Shown here one piece after another: positions 36,925 to 45,282 of a stretch of 64,000 nt of DNA. Under the pieces are notes generated by a model. The model was given only the letters and a program-made list of their open reading frames with translations. It ran no database searches and was not told the origin of the DNA. Source of the stretch: Necropsobacter massiliensis (lineage in GTDB: Bacteria > Pseudomonadota > Gammaproteobacteria > Enterobacterales > Pasteurellaceae). The position numbers and the translations under genes were made by a program. Every line of letters begins with the position of its first letter. Within the stretch, counting starts at the first letter, position 1. The stretch is from positions 310,001 through 374,000 of the forward strand of contig NZ_LN776178.1 of assembly GCF_000827595.2 (NCBI RefSeq). Reading direction: 5' to 3'.

Positions 36925-37884
36925 TTACATAAATTGCAACAATGCATCAACAATCGGTACTACAATCATAAATAAAATAGTGCTAGTGGTAACCACATTA
37001 GTGGCAAACTGCACATCACCTTTTGCTTCGTTGGCTAGAATTGGTAAGACTGCCAGCGCAGAGACGGATGATTGTAGGATAAGGGTTTTAGCTTCTATCG
37101 GCGGCAATAGTAGCCAATGCTGGCCAAACAAGATTAATACAAACATGATTAGCGGTGCGAGAATAAATTTACCCAGCAGTGCGGCGACGGTGTCTTTGTC
37201 AAAACGGATGCTTTTCAGACCGGCATCGCATAGAGTAATCCCGATATAAATCAGCGATAATGGGGTGACCGTTGCACCGATATATTGTAGCGAGGAATGG
37301 ATAAACGCCGGAACTGGAATATTACTTAGCAGAAATAGCAGAGAAATAAGAAAACCGATTAGTGGCGCTGGAAATAATTTTTTCCAGTTAAATGCCTGCG
37401 TCTGGCTTGCTAGTTGTGATTCGCTGCTGTCGTGTGCGATCAACAATGCTCCAAATGCCCAGGTAGAAACCGTATTGAGTACATAATACACGAGAAAATA
37501 CGGCATACTGATATCTCCGAACAGCGCTATATTCAACGGTAAACCGATAAAAATTGTATTGGCGTTTACAATGGTATTGATAAAAATTCCGCGGCGACCG
37601 GGGCGGATACGGAGAATTTTTACCATTAGCCATGAAATCAAATACCCGATCACAACAGAAATAATGCCGTAAAATAGACCGTCCGATAAGGCCAATAATT
37701 TATCGCGGTTCAGATATGTTAATACTGAGATGAAAATTGATGCCGGCATTGCGATATTCATAATTAGTCGGGAAAGATTGGCAGCAAAGGTATTTGCGAA
37801 CCAACCTTGTTGTCGCAGATAAAACCCCAGGGCGATAATGAGAATAATAGAAAGTACACTTTCTAATGCGGTTAAGAATGCCAT
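36925..37884 (-). CDS. AEC-family transporter, probable malate permease
   Basis: This 319-residue inner-membrane protein has ten hydrophobic segments in two halves of five, as in the auxin efflux carrier (AEC) family. Family motifs are LIMNIAMPASIF near 40 and NANTIFIGLPLNIALFG near 107. Bacterial relatives include the malate permeases MleP and MdcF of malolactic and malonate operons. Because the malolactic enzyme gene lies three genes upstream on the same strand, malate uptake or malate/lactate exchange is the likely role. The substrate is inferred from context, not seen. Confidence 0.82.
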   Translation of the reverse strand: MAFLTALESVLSIILIIALGFYLRQQGWFANTFAANLSRLIMNIAMPASIFISVLTYLNRDKLLALSDGLFYGIISVVIGYLISWLMVKILRIRPGRRGIFINTIVNANTIFIGLPLNIALFGDISMPYFLVYYVLNTVSTWAFGALLIAHDSSESQLASQTQAFNWKKLFPAPLIGFLISLLFLLSNIPVPAFIHSSLQYIGATVTPLSLIYIGITLCDAGLKSIRFDKDTVAALLGKFILAPLIMFVLILFGQHWLLLPPIEAKTLILQSSVSALAVLPILANEAKGDVQFATNVVTTSTILFMIVVPIVDALLQFM

Positions 37885-37954
37885 AAGTTAGCCTCTTTAG
37901 TAAGATGATGGTTTAACTCGGTTTGGCGGATTTGCTCGCTGTCCGCCTATTCCG

Positions 37955-38935
37955 TCATAAACGGAAAATTCGTCCCATTACAAGGGCAGTTGCACCACCG
38001 AGCAAGGTGGCGATCAAACGATGTTCGGTGGTTTGAATCGGATCACCGAAACCGAGTGCGATAAGAAAGACAATCGTTGCGGAAATCATACTGCTTAATA
38101 AGGCGTAATGCGCTTTTTGCATAGAAAAGGCGGCTGCAGCCGTTAAGGTCAGGCAGATTAACAGTATAAATAGCGCATCATGAAACAGATAGATAATCAC
38201 TGTAGCCAGCCCACAGCCGAATAACGTGCCAACCAAACGGTTAATGGCTCGATTCAGAGTAACATTTCCTGCGGGACGTAAAATTAGCAAGGCAGTCATT
38301 GGTGCCCAATAATCGTTTGCAATTCCTGCTGCTTTGGCCATTAACAACGCACTGATTACTGCAATCACAACGCAAAACATAAAACGGAATAGTAAACCGT
38401 TTGATAGTGATGTCGCAGCAGCAACCGGTAAAGGTTGCGCACTTTTCGGTATTAAGGCCGACAGTAGCATCATACCGATTAACTGTATTCCACCCCCCAG
38501 TAGAATCAGCTCGGCGCGCAATAATGCCGGATCTAATGATTGCGGATAATAGCTGGCAACCAAAAAAGCGACGACGATCTGTAAACTGATCCACCATAGA
38601 TTATTGTCGTAACCCGTGAGCAATGCGCAAACTGCGGTTAACAGTGCTGTTATGGGTAGAAGCCAGATTGAGTGTTCACTTGCCAGTGAACCGACAAAGG
38701 CGGCCAGCGCCATACCCAGTGTAGCGGCAATAACGGCTCCCCAGCGATAGCCAGCAAATGTTCTGGAGGCGCCGAATCCGACGGAAAAAGCGGCGCCGAC
38801 AACCACCACTGCGGAAGTGGGATCCAAATCCAGGCTAAACGCCAGTACAATAATGATTGCCGGTGCACACAGCACCGTTTCGCGCCAGTAAATTTCACCA
38901 CAGAAATTTTTTAATTTATTTGCATACGCACTCAA
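37955..38935 (-). CDS. FUSC-family inner-membrane protein
   Basis: This 326-residue protein has two sets of hydrophobic segments. The second carries NDYWAPMTALLILRPAGNVTLNRAINRLVGTLFGC (about residues 205-240), the hallmark of the fusaric-acid-resistance / YccS-like (FUSC) family. Members are thought to export aromatic acids or act with efflux adaptors. No adaptor or outer-membrane gene is adjacent, and the family's usual large cytoplasmic domain is absent. It lies between the AEC transporter and the HdeD-like gene. A small GGCGGA/TCCGCC hairpin (37925-37947) follows it. Confidence 0.75.
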   Translation of the reverse strand: MSAYANKLKNFCGEIYWRETVLCAPAIIIVLAFSLDLDPTSAVVVVGAAFSVGFGASRTFAGYRWGAVIAATLGMALAAFVGSLASEHSIWLLPITALLTAVCALLTGYDNNLWWISLQIVVAFLVASYYPQSLDPALLRAELILLGGGIQLIGMMLLSALIPKSAQPLPVAAATSLSNGLLFRFMFCVVIAVISALLMAKAAGIANDYWAPMTALLILRPAGNVTLNRAINRLVGTLFGCGLATVIIYLFHDALFILLICLTLTAAAAFSMQKAHYALLSSMISATIVFLIALGFGDPIQTTEHRLIATLLGGATALVMGRIFRL

Positions 38936-39060
38936 TCCGGTTTTACTCCTGTACTTATTGGGATTACACGTTTGGTACGTATTCCCAAGTAATAAAAATA
39001 GTGCGCGGATTATAGCGATTATTGCGTAAAAATACCTTAAAAAACGACCGCACTTCTTTC

Positions 39061-39567
39061 TTAGATTTTATGAGAAGATGACCAACACAACAGCGAAATT
39101 CCGTTGGAAAACAACTCAATTGCAAACAACAATCCCAGCGTGACAGCCGCTGATTCCGGAAAGTTGGCAAAAATAATGCAGGCCAACAGTAGCGATAGTG
39201 CACCGGAGGCGATCATTATCCACCGAACTATACCGCTTAGCCGTCGAAGCGCTATGATAAGACGGAAAAAACCGGTCAGCAGCAGGAGTATAGCGACTAA
39301 TAGAGTGAGTGACGTAATGCCCTGTAGCGGGTGGGCAACCAGAAAGTATCCCAACAGCAAATAAGCCACGCCAATGAAAATCTCACTCCACTTTGCTTGT
39401 CCACTGAGAGTGGAGAAAGCGAAATAAAGCAGAATGATGCCTGAAATAATAAAAAACCAGCCAGCCAACAGATCAACCGTTAAGCTAGCGGCGAAAGGAT
39501 TGAACCAGGCAAATAGACCGCCGATCAGAGACAGCAACCCCGCGATAAATAAACTGGAGTTTTTCAT
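39061..39567 (-). CDS. HdeD-family (DUF308) acid-resistance membrane protein
   Basis: This 168-residue protein has six hydrophobic segments arranged as three repeated pairs, each ending in a short GF/GW-rich loop (LLAGWFFIISGI, YLLLGYFLVAHP, LLLTGFFRLII). That is the DUF308/HdeD architecture. HdeD in E. coli is a membrane protein of the acid-fitness island. Its position right behind the malolactic enzyme suggests an acid-stress role, an inference from context. A 9-bp hairpin separates it from the malolactic gene. Confidence 0.8.
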   Translation of the reverse strand: MKNSSLFIAGLLSLIGGLFAWFNPFAASLTVDLLAGWFFIISGIILLYFAFSTLSGQAKWSEIFIGVAYLLLGYFLVAHPLQGITSLTLLVAILLLLTGFFRLIIALRRLSGIVRWIMIASGALSLLLACIIFANFPESAAVTLGLLFAIELFSNGISLLCWSSSHKI

Positions 39568-39601
39568 TTTATATCTCCTATTACATTTGAGCGTAAAAAT
39601 T

Positions 39602-39628
39602 AACCGTCCGCGAATATTACGGACGGTT
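39602..39628 (-). terminator. Attenuator-like hairpin after the malolactic enzyme gene
   Basis: AACCGTCCG at 39602-39610 pairs with CGGACGGTT at 39620-39628 around a nine-base loop. On the minus strand TTAATTTTT follows, so it may partly terminate the transcript before the HdeD-like gene. Confidence 0.6.
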
Positions 39629-39636
39629 CGGATTTA

Positions 39637-41274
39637 TCAGCGGTATAATGGTTGCCACATAGCATCCTGTACGGTTTGTACCCAGTTTGCTGACTGTCTA
39701 GTTGCCACACCGTCGGCAGTTGCCTGTTTGGCTACCGCAACGGCAACCGTAGCGGAAGATGCCCGCAAATTATCTACCGGCGGCAGCAATGAGGCACCTA
39801 AATCCTGTGGGTTCACTTGACTTGCTACCGCTTCGGCTGCTGCCAGTAGCATGGCATCGGTGACTTGTCTGGCACCGGATACGATCACGCCTAATCCCAA
39901 TCCCGGATAAAGCAAGGCATTATTGCCTTGTCCGATATGAAATTGCGTGCCCTGATAATTTACCGGTGCAACTGGAATACCGGTGGCAATCAGCGCTTTG
40001 CCGTTTGACCATGGTATAGCATCTTCCGGCATCACTTCGATCTTTTCGGTCGGATTAGACAGCGGTAACAAAATCGGACGTGCTACACCGGCACATAGAG
40101 CTTTGATGACTTGCTCATTAAAGGCGCCATGATCGGTAGAGGTTCCAATCAGAATAGTCGGTTTTACTTGTTTAACAACTTCCAACAGACGAATTTTACC
40201 GTCTTCTTTTTGCCAAGCGGCGACCTCGGCAGCCGGACGAGCATATTCTTGCTGATAGTCAGGCAGATGCGGCATATCATCGGTGATCAGACCATTGATA
40301 TCAATTAACCAGACACGTTTTTTGGCTTCTTCACGCGACAACCCGTTGCGTTCCATTGCTGCGCTGATTTGATCTGCCATTCCTGTTCCTGCCGTGCCTG
40401 CGCCATATACCACTAAACGCTGATCGGCAAAAGTCTGTTTTGTCACTTTCAGACCAGAAATTACCGCTGCCATGACGATTGCCCCTGTACCTTGCATATC
40501 ATCGTTAAAAATACGGTATTTTTCGCGGTTTTGCTGTAGGATACGGCGTGCGTTAGACGGACCGAAATCTTCAAAATGCAGCAATGCATTCGGGAACATA
40601 GCGGAAGCGACTTTAAGATATTCATTAATCAAATGATCGTAGCGTTCACCACGAATACGAGCGTGTCGGTTGCCAAGATAGGCGGGATCATTTAATAAGG
40701 CCTCGTTATCGGTGCCTACATCCAGATTGACGGCGATGACGCGTGAAGGATCAATTCCCGCCGCTGCGGTATAAACCGCCAGTTTACCGACAGAAATATC
40801 CGTACCGTTAACTCCCCAATCGCCAATACCGAGAATTTCTTCCGCATCAGATACAACGATTAAATCCACATCGTCTGGGTCAAGACCTAACGTTTCAAAG
40901 GATGCTTTGATATCTTCAGGACGATTTATGTTCAAATACACCGCCCGCGAACGGCGATAATCGCGACTCCATTTTTTGATTGCTTCTCCGACGGTTGGAT
41001 CATAGACAATAGGCAACATTTCCGCCAGATGATCAGTAATCAAACGATAATACAGTATTTCATTACGGTTATGCAGCTGATCTAAAAAGATATATTTTTC
41101 AATATCTTTTTCATAGCTTGATAGTTGTTTGTAAGCTCTGGTCACTTGTTGGTCAAGCGTTTCCACTGCTGCCGGAAGGCGCCCGGTCAAACCTAATTGG
41201 GCGCGTTCTTCCAGCGTAAAGGCCGTACCTTTGTTGGTCAGCGGGTTGTTGATGATATCAAGAGTTTTTGCCAT
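39637..41274 (-). CDS. mleA: Malolactic enzyme (malic enzyme family)
   Basis: This 545-residue NAD-dependent enzyme most resembles malolactic enzymes of lactic acid bacteria (about 541 residues), which convert L-malate directly to L-lactate and CO2. Matching stretches are NKGTAFTLEERAQLGL, MLPIVYDPTV, GIGDWGVNGTDISVGKL, YTAAAGIDPS, FNDDMQGTGAIV and GAGTAGTGMADQI (NAD site). A malate-to-pyruvate malic enzyme (MaeA) is the alternative; the shared pattern and the neighbouring AEC transporter favour malolactic. ATG 41274 has AAGGAG upstream. It is divergent from an XRE-family regulator, with two dyads between them. Confidence 0.82.
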   Translation of the reverse strand: MAKTLDIINNPLTNKGTAFTLEERAQLGLTGRLPAAVETLDQQVTRAYKQLSSYEKDIEKYIFLDQLHNRNEILYYRLITDHLAEMLPIVYDPTVGEAIKKWSRDYRRSRAVYLNINRPEDIKASFETLGLDPDDVDLIVVSDAEEILGIGDWGVNGTDISVGKLAVYTAAAGIDPSRVIAVNLDVGTDNEALLNDPAYLGNRHARIRGERYDHLINEYLKVASAMFPNALLHFEDFGPSNARRILQQNREKYRIFNDDMQGTGAIVMAAVISGLKVTKQTFADQRLVVYGAGTAGTGMADQISAAMERNGLSREEAKKRVWLIDINGLITDDMPHLPDYQQEYARPAAEVAAWQKEDGKIRLLEVVKQVKPTILIGTSTDHGAFNEQVIKALCAGVARPILLPLSNPTEKIEVMPEDAIPWSNGKALIATGIPVAPVNYQGTQFHIGQGNNALLYPGLGLGVIVSGARQVTDAMLLAAAEAVASQVNPQDLGASLLPPVDNLRASSATVAVAVAKQATADGVATRQSANWVQTVQDAMWQPLYR

Positions 41275-41343
41275 GATGAGCTCCTTGGGGTTGTGGTAAG
41301 ATAAATACGAAACTATCTCAATCATACAATTTTTGCAATGATT

Positions 41344-41370
41344 TATACTGAATCGTTACAGGTCAGTATA
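41344..41370. promoter_or_regulatory. Dyad A between malolactic gene and XRE regulator
   Basis: TATACTGA at 41344-41351 and TCAGTATA at 41363-41370 are perfect 8-bp arms 11 bases apart. The spacing puts the arms on roughly the same face of the helix nearly two turns apart, suiting a dimeric regulator. The regulator is unknown; the adjacent XRE protein is the first candidate. Confidence 0.5.
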
Positions 41371-41386
41371 TAGCATATTGCATTAA

Positions 41387-41407
41387 AAACAACCTAAAAG
41401 GTTGTTT
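41387..41407. promoter_or_regulatory. Dyad B, candidate XRE operator
   Basis: AAACAACCT at 41387-41395 and AGGTTGTTT at 41399-41407 are perfect 9-bp arms around three A residues. It lies about 70 bp upstream of the XRE gene and 113 bp upstream of mleA. No T run follows on either strand, which argues for an operator rather than a terminator. Confidence 0.55.
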
Positions 41408-41475
41408 GATGGTATTTAAAAGTCCTTAATAAAATAAGTTGATTGCTCCACTATTAACGTTGAATGGAGGACTGT

Positions 41476-41826
41476 ATGAAACTTAATTTTAATCATAATG
41501 AAGTCAATAAACGCATCGGAAAAACTATTGCAAAATACCGTCAGCAAAGTGGATTTACCCAGGAACAAGTGGCAGAAATACTGGAGATTGGCAATGAAGC
41601 TGTATCACGCATGGAACGCGGAATTATTATTCCCAATGCTGTCAGGTTGATTGAACTAGCGGAAATTTTTAACTGTACTGTAGCCGATCTGATTGGAGAA
41701 AGCAGCCCTCGCTTGTCCGACCAGACACATCATATTCACCGCCTGATAACGGATCTGGCCGAGTCGGATCGGTATTTGATGCTACATTTCGTGCAAAGTT
41801 TTGCCGGTCGCTTAAAACAGGCATGA
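41476..41826 (+). CDS. XRE-family helix-turn-helix regulator
   Basis: This 116-residue protein has a Cro/C1-type helix-turn-helix (about residues 12-66; IAKYRQQSGFTQEQVAEILEI, VSRMERGIIIPN) followed by a short helical tail of about 50 residues. ATG 41476 has GGAGG five bases upstream and is preferred to the ATG at 41464. It is divergent from the malolactic enzyme gene and may control it and itself through the two dyads. Malolactic operons in lactic acid bacteria use a LysR-type regulator (MleR), so this would be a different control. Function is inferred from position only. Confidence 0.8.
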   Translation: MKLNFNHNEVNKRIGKTIAKYRQQSGFTQEQVAEILEIGNEAVSRMERGIIIPNAVRLIELAEIFNCTVADLIGESSPRLSDQTHHIHRLITDLAESDRYLMLHFVQSFAGRLKQA

Positions 41827-41843
41827 GTCAGTCGATATTGGAG

Positions 41844-41900
41844 AAGTGCGGTGAATTTTTTTCGAGTTTAAAACAGTAGCAAATTGCACCGCACTTTTTT
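41844..41900 (+). terminator. Inverted uptake-signal pair terminating the XRE gene
   Basis: AAGTGCGGTG at 41844-41853 and CACCGCACTT at 41887-41896 form a 10-bp stem with a 33-base loop, followed by a T run to 41900. It is the classical Pasteurellaceae arrangement of paired uptake signals as a terminator. Confidence 0.75.
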
Positions 41901-41960
41901 ACAATAAGAACGGTGAAACGTCGCCGGTCAGGCGTTGGAAATGAAGAAAGGAATAACGAT

Positions 41961-43025
41961 TTGACACAAACAGAAAGTCAGGAATTTACTCTCGAGCCGC
42001 AGGATAATCTGCGTTTGCAAGCGCTTTGCGGTGCGTTTGATGAAAATATCCAATTGATTGAGAAAGCATTTAATCTGATTATTTCCCGTCGCAATTTTAC
42101 GTTTACCGTACAATCGCAGGACGATGAGGCAAAACCGCATCATGCCGAGATAATCGCTGGTGCGGCGAAATTAATTCAGCGTCTATATTTGGAAACTGCG
42201 CCGATCCGCGGCAAAGTGAAAGAAATTGATTTGTCCGATGTGCATATAGCGATTCAGGAAAGCCGCATGCTGTTGCAAGCGGAGCACGACGAGAGCCGGG
42301 TGTACGGCACGACAATCAAAACCAAACGTGGCTTAATTAAACCGCGTGGACCGAATCAGATTCAGTATCTGCATAATATTCTACGCTATGACATCAGCTT
42401 CGGTATCGGACCTGCCGGCACCGGGAAAACCTTTTTAGCCGTTGCCGCTGCGGTGGAGGCGCTGGAGCGGCAGGAAATCCGCCGTATATTGCTCACTCGC
42501 CCGGCGGTGGAAGCGGGGGAAAAGCTGGGCTTTTTGCCCGGTGATCTGGGGCAGAAAATCGAACCCTATCTACGCCCGTTATATGATGCGCTGTTTGAAA
42601 TGCTCGGTTTTGAGAAGGTACAGAAACTGATGGAGCGCAATGTGATTGAGATCGCACCGCTGGCTTATATGCGCGGGCGCACGCTGAACGACAGCTTTAT
42701 TATTCTGGACGAAAGCCAGAATACTACGGTAGAACAGATGAAAATGTTTCTGACTCGTATTGGTTTTAATTCTAAAGCGGTGATCACCGGCGATATTACG
42801 CAGATTGATTTGCCGCGTAGTCAGAAATCCGGTTTGCGCCATGCCATTGACGTGCTGGAAAATGTGCCGGAGCTCAGTTTCAATTATTTTGACAGCCAAG
42901 ATATTGTGCGCCATCCGGTGGTTGCCAAAGTGGTGCGGGCCTATGATGCTTGGGAAGCACAGGAGGAAGTTCGTCGTCAAGCACTGGCGCAGCAGCGACA
43001 GGCGCAATTGGCGGAGACGGAATAA
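41961..43025 (+). CDS. ybeZ: PhoH-like ATPase YbeZ
   Basis: This PhoH-family ATPase is partner of the RNase YbeY in ribosome/RNA maintenance. The Walker A motif GPAGTGKTFLA and Walker B FIILDESQNTT are visible, with VITGDITQIDLPR after them; the match to E. coli YbeZ is close. From TTG 41961 (AAAGGA eight bases upstream) it has 354 residues, close to the E. coli 346. The frame opens at a GTG 48 bases earlier that lacks a ribosome binding site. Its usual neighbour ybeY lies 1.8 kb downstream, separated by a reverse-strand PTS gene. Confidence 0.9.
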   Translation: MTQTESQEFTLEPQDNLRLQALCGAFDENIQLIEKAFNLIISRRNFTFTVQSQDDEAKPHHAEIIAGAAKLIQRLYLETAPIRGKVKEIDLSDVHIAIQESRMLLQAEHDESRVYGTTIKTKRGLIKPRGPNQIQYLHNILRYDISFGIGPAGTGKTFLAVAAAVEALERQEIRRILLTRPAVEAGEKLGFLPGDLGQKIEPYLRPLYDALFEMLGFEKVQKLMERNVIEIAPLAYMRGRTLNDSFIILDESQNTTVEQMKMFLTRIGFNSKAVITGDITQIDLPRSQKSGLRHAIDVLENVPELSFNYFDSQDIVRHPVVAKVVRAYDAWEAQEEVRRQALAQQRQAQLAETE

Positions 43026-43041
43026 TACAACACGAAAGACA

Positions 43042-43061
43042 AGGGAAGCGCGGGCTTCCCT
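43042..43061. terminator. Hairpin between convergent ybeZ and PTS gene
   Basis: AGGGAAGC at 43042-43049 pairs with GCTTCCCT at 43054-43061 around a four-base loop. T runs are short on both sides. Confidence 0.6.
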
Positions 43062-43073
43062 CGGTTTATCATA

Positions 43074-44567
43074 TCAATCCTCATGCCCTAATAGCTGATT
43101 GATTTCACTTTTATATAGCACTGCTTTAGCACCGAACACCGCCTGTACGCCGCCGCCCACTTCAAGCACATCAATTGCCCCCAGCGCTTTTAAACGGGCT
43201 TTGTCCACCGCTTTAATATCTTTCACCGCAACCCGTAAACGGGTGATGCAGGCATCGACGTGTTCGATATTATTTGCCGACCCCAACGCCGCAATGATTT
43301 TACCGGCATTTTCTGTCAGTGAGGTTGTTTGCGGTTGAGTGTTTTCTTGCTGTTCGTCGCCGCGCCCCGGCGTCATCACATTACATGTTTTGATTAAAAA
43401 CAGGAACGAAAAATAATACAACAACGCCCAAGGAATACCGACCAGAATCACCCGAATCCAGTGCGTATTTTCGTTGCCTTGTAAAATGCCGAACAACAGA
43501 AAATCAATAAATCCGCCGGAGAACGTATTGCCGATGGTGATATTCAGAAAATCGGCAATATAGAAAGACAGTCCGTCCAAAAAGGCGTGAAATACATAAA
43601 GCCAAGGCGCGACAAATAAAAACATAAATTCGATAGGCTCGGTAATGCCGGTGATAAAAGAGGTCAGCGCGGCACCGAGAAATAGCCCGCCGATCTGGCT
43701 GCGACGCGGTTTCGGCACGGCATGATACATGGCAAGACACGCGGCGGGTAAACCGAACATCATGGTATCAAAACGTCCGGCAAAGAAACGTGTGCCTTCG
43801 GTGAATAAGCCCTGATGCATCGGATCCGCCAGTTGGGCGAAAAAGATTTTTTGTGCGCCGACAATGGTTTCGCCGTTCACGATTTCAGTGCCGCCCAGTT
43901 CGGTGTACCAAAACAGCGGATAAATCATATGGTGCAGTCCCACGGCACCGCTCAGCCGCATTAAAAAACCGTAGAAAAAGGTGCCGATTTCGCCCATGGC
44001 GGCAATCCGTTCGCCGGCGGCAAGCAGCCAGCCCTGAAATGTCGGCCAAATCAGGAAAAACAGCACACCGACGAAAATCGCGCAGAATGCGGTGATAATC
44101 GGTACGAATCGCGAACCGCCAAAAAAGCCGAGCACTTGCGGCAATTGAATATTATGATACTTGTTGTGCAGCTTTACGGTGATTAATCCCATCACCAGCG
44201 CGCCGATAACACCGGTATCAATGCCTTTGCTATCGGGCGCGAAGAGCGGAATCAGCGCCGAAATAGTACCGCTCATAATCAAATAACCGACCACCGCGGC
44301 GAGGGCGGCGACACCTTTATCCCGTTTCGCCAGCCCGATACCAAGCCCGATGCACAGCAGTAGCGCTAGATTGCCGAATACCACACTGCCGGCGGCGGAC
44401 ATTAACTGAAACACGCTTTGCAGTATATTTTGATCCAATAGCGGATAAGCCTGAACGGTTGCCTGATTAGACAGCGCCCCGCCGATTCCCAGCAATAACC
44501 CAGCGGCGGGCAGAATGGCAATAGGCAGCATAAAGGCTTTGCCTATTTGTTGCAGTTGTTTAAACAT
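43074..44567 (-). CDS. ptsG: PTS glucose-family EIICB permease
   Basis: This 497-residue permease has an EIIC domain (about 1-390; LGFFGGSRFVPIITA, VGLHHMIYPLFWY, LTSFITGITEPIEFMF) and a C-terminal EIIB domain with phosphorylatable Cys in DACITRLRVAV near 435. It lacks an EIIA domain and would rely on EIIA-Glc. The GLHHMIYPLFWYTELGG region resembles PtsG-type permeases of Firmicutes more than E. coli PtsG, from memory. Glucose is the likeliest substrate; maltose or N-acetylglucosamine relatives are possible. It stands alone on the minus strand inside the ybeZ-ybeY region. A weak CRP-like site lies at 44682-44697. Confidence 0.8.
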   Translation of the reverse strand: MFKQLQQIGKAFMLPIAILPAAGLLLGIGGALSNQATVQAYPLLDQNILQSVFQLMSAAGSVVFGNLALLLCIGLGIGLAKRDKGVAALAAVVGYLIMSGTISALIPLFAPDSKGIDTGVIGALVMGLITVKLHNKYHNIQLPQVLGFFGGSRFVPIITAFCAIFVGVLFFLIWPTFQGWLLAAGERIAAMGEIGTFFYGFLMRLSGAVGLHHMIYPLFWYTELGGTEIVNGETIVGAQKIFFAQLADPMHQGLFTEGTRFFAGRFDTMMFGLPAACLAMYHAVPKPRRSQIGGLFLGAALTSFITGITEPIEFMFLFVAPWLYVFHAFLDGLSFYIADFLNITIGNTFSGGFIDFLLFGILQGNENTHWIRVILVGIPWALLYYFSFLFLIKTCNVMTPGRGDEQQENTQPQTTSLTENAGKIIAALGSANNIEHVDACITRLRVAVKDIKAVDKARLKALGAIDVLEVGGGVQAVFGAKAVLYKSEINQLLGHED

Positions 44568-44813
44568 TGAAATAGCTCCTAATTTTAATTCCGGTGTAAA
44601 AATTCATTTTTCGCAAAAAACCGAAAAAGTGCGGTAATAATAAATCTTTTTTTGCCGAAAAGCCTGTGCTTTTTTCTAAAATGTGATCTAATTTTCAGAT
44701 TTATAAGACATTATTTCTCATTCTGCGGGTTATACGGCGCAATGGAAAAATCAATATTCTTCATCGCGTTTGAATGGTATGCTAAGCCCATTTTGAGTAA
44801 GCAGAGAAATGCC

Positions 44814-45281
44814 ATGAAAAATGTGATGATTGATTTACAAATCGCCTGTGAAAAACCTGAAAATTTGCCAACCGCCGCTCAGTTCCAACAATGGGCGAGT
44901 GCAGCGGTGCGGGCGGAAAAGACAGAACCTGAAATCACCGTGCGGATTGTGGATGAGGCGGAAAGCCATCAACTGAATCTAACCTATCGCGGTAAAGATC
45001 GCCCCACTAATGTGCTGTCTTTTCCCTTTGAATGTCCGCCGGAAGTGGTGTTGCCGTTGCTGGGCGATTTGGTGATTTGCCGTCAGGTGGTGGAGCGCGA
45101 GGCGCAGGAACAGGGCAAACCGTTGATGGCGCACTGGGCGCATATGGTGGTGCACGGCAGTTTGCATTTGCTCGGTTACGATCATATTGATGATGCTGAA
45201 GCGGAAGAAATGGAAGCGCTGGAGACGGAAATTATGTGCACTCTGGGCTTTGCGGATCCTTATTTAGCGGAAAAAATTTAA
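44814..45281 (+). CDS. ybeY: Endoribonuclease YbeY (rRNA maturation factor)
   Basis: This 155-residue zinc RNase matures the 3' end of 16S rRNA and takes part in ribosome quality control. ATG 44814 gives the E. coli length; the open frame extends about 160 bases farther 5' but has no homology there. The zinc motif [15 protein letters not shown] (three His, about 114-124) and the [15 protein letters not shown] segment near 55-70 are intact. The 246-bp gap before it holds an uptake signal near 44628. tmcA starts one base after its stop. Confidence 0.93.
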   Translation: MKNVMIDLQIACEKPENLPTAAQFQQWASAAVRAEKTEPEITVRIVDEAESHQLNLTYRGKDRPTNVLSFPFECPPEVVLPLLGDLVICRQVVEREAQEQGKPLMAHWAHMVVHGSLHLLGYDHIDDAEAEEMEALETEIMCTLGFADPYLAEKI

Positions 45282-45282
45282 C

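Noticed and set aside
39637-41274. Ordinary NAD-malic enzyme (MaeA)
   Set aside because: Same family and similar length, but the sequence blocks I recognise and the AEC transporter context fit malolactic enzyme better. Not fully excluded without an assay.
44652-44813. Extended N-terminus of YbeY
   Set aside because: No similarity to YbeY in the extension; ATG 44814 gives the normal 155 residues.
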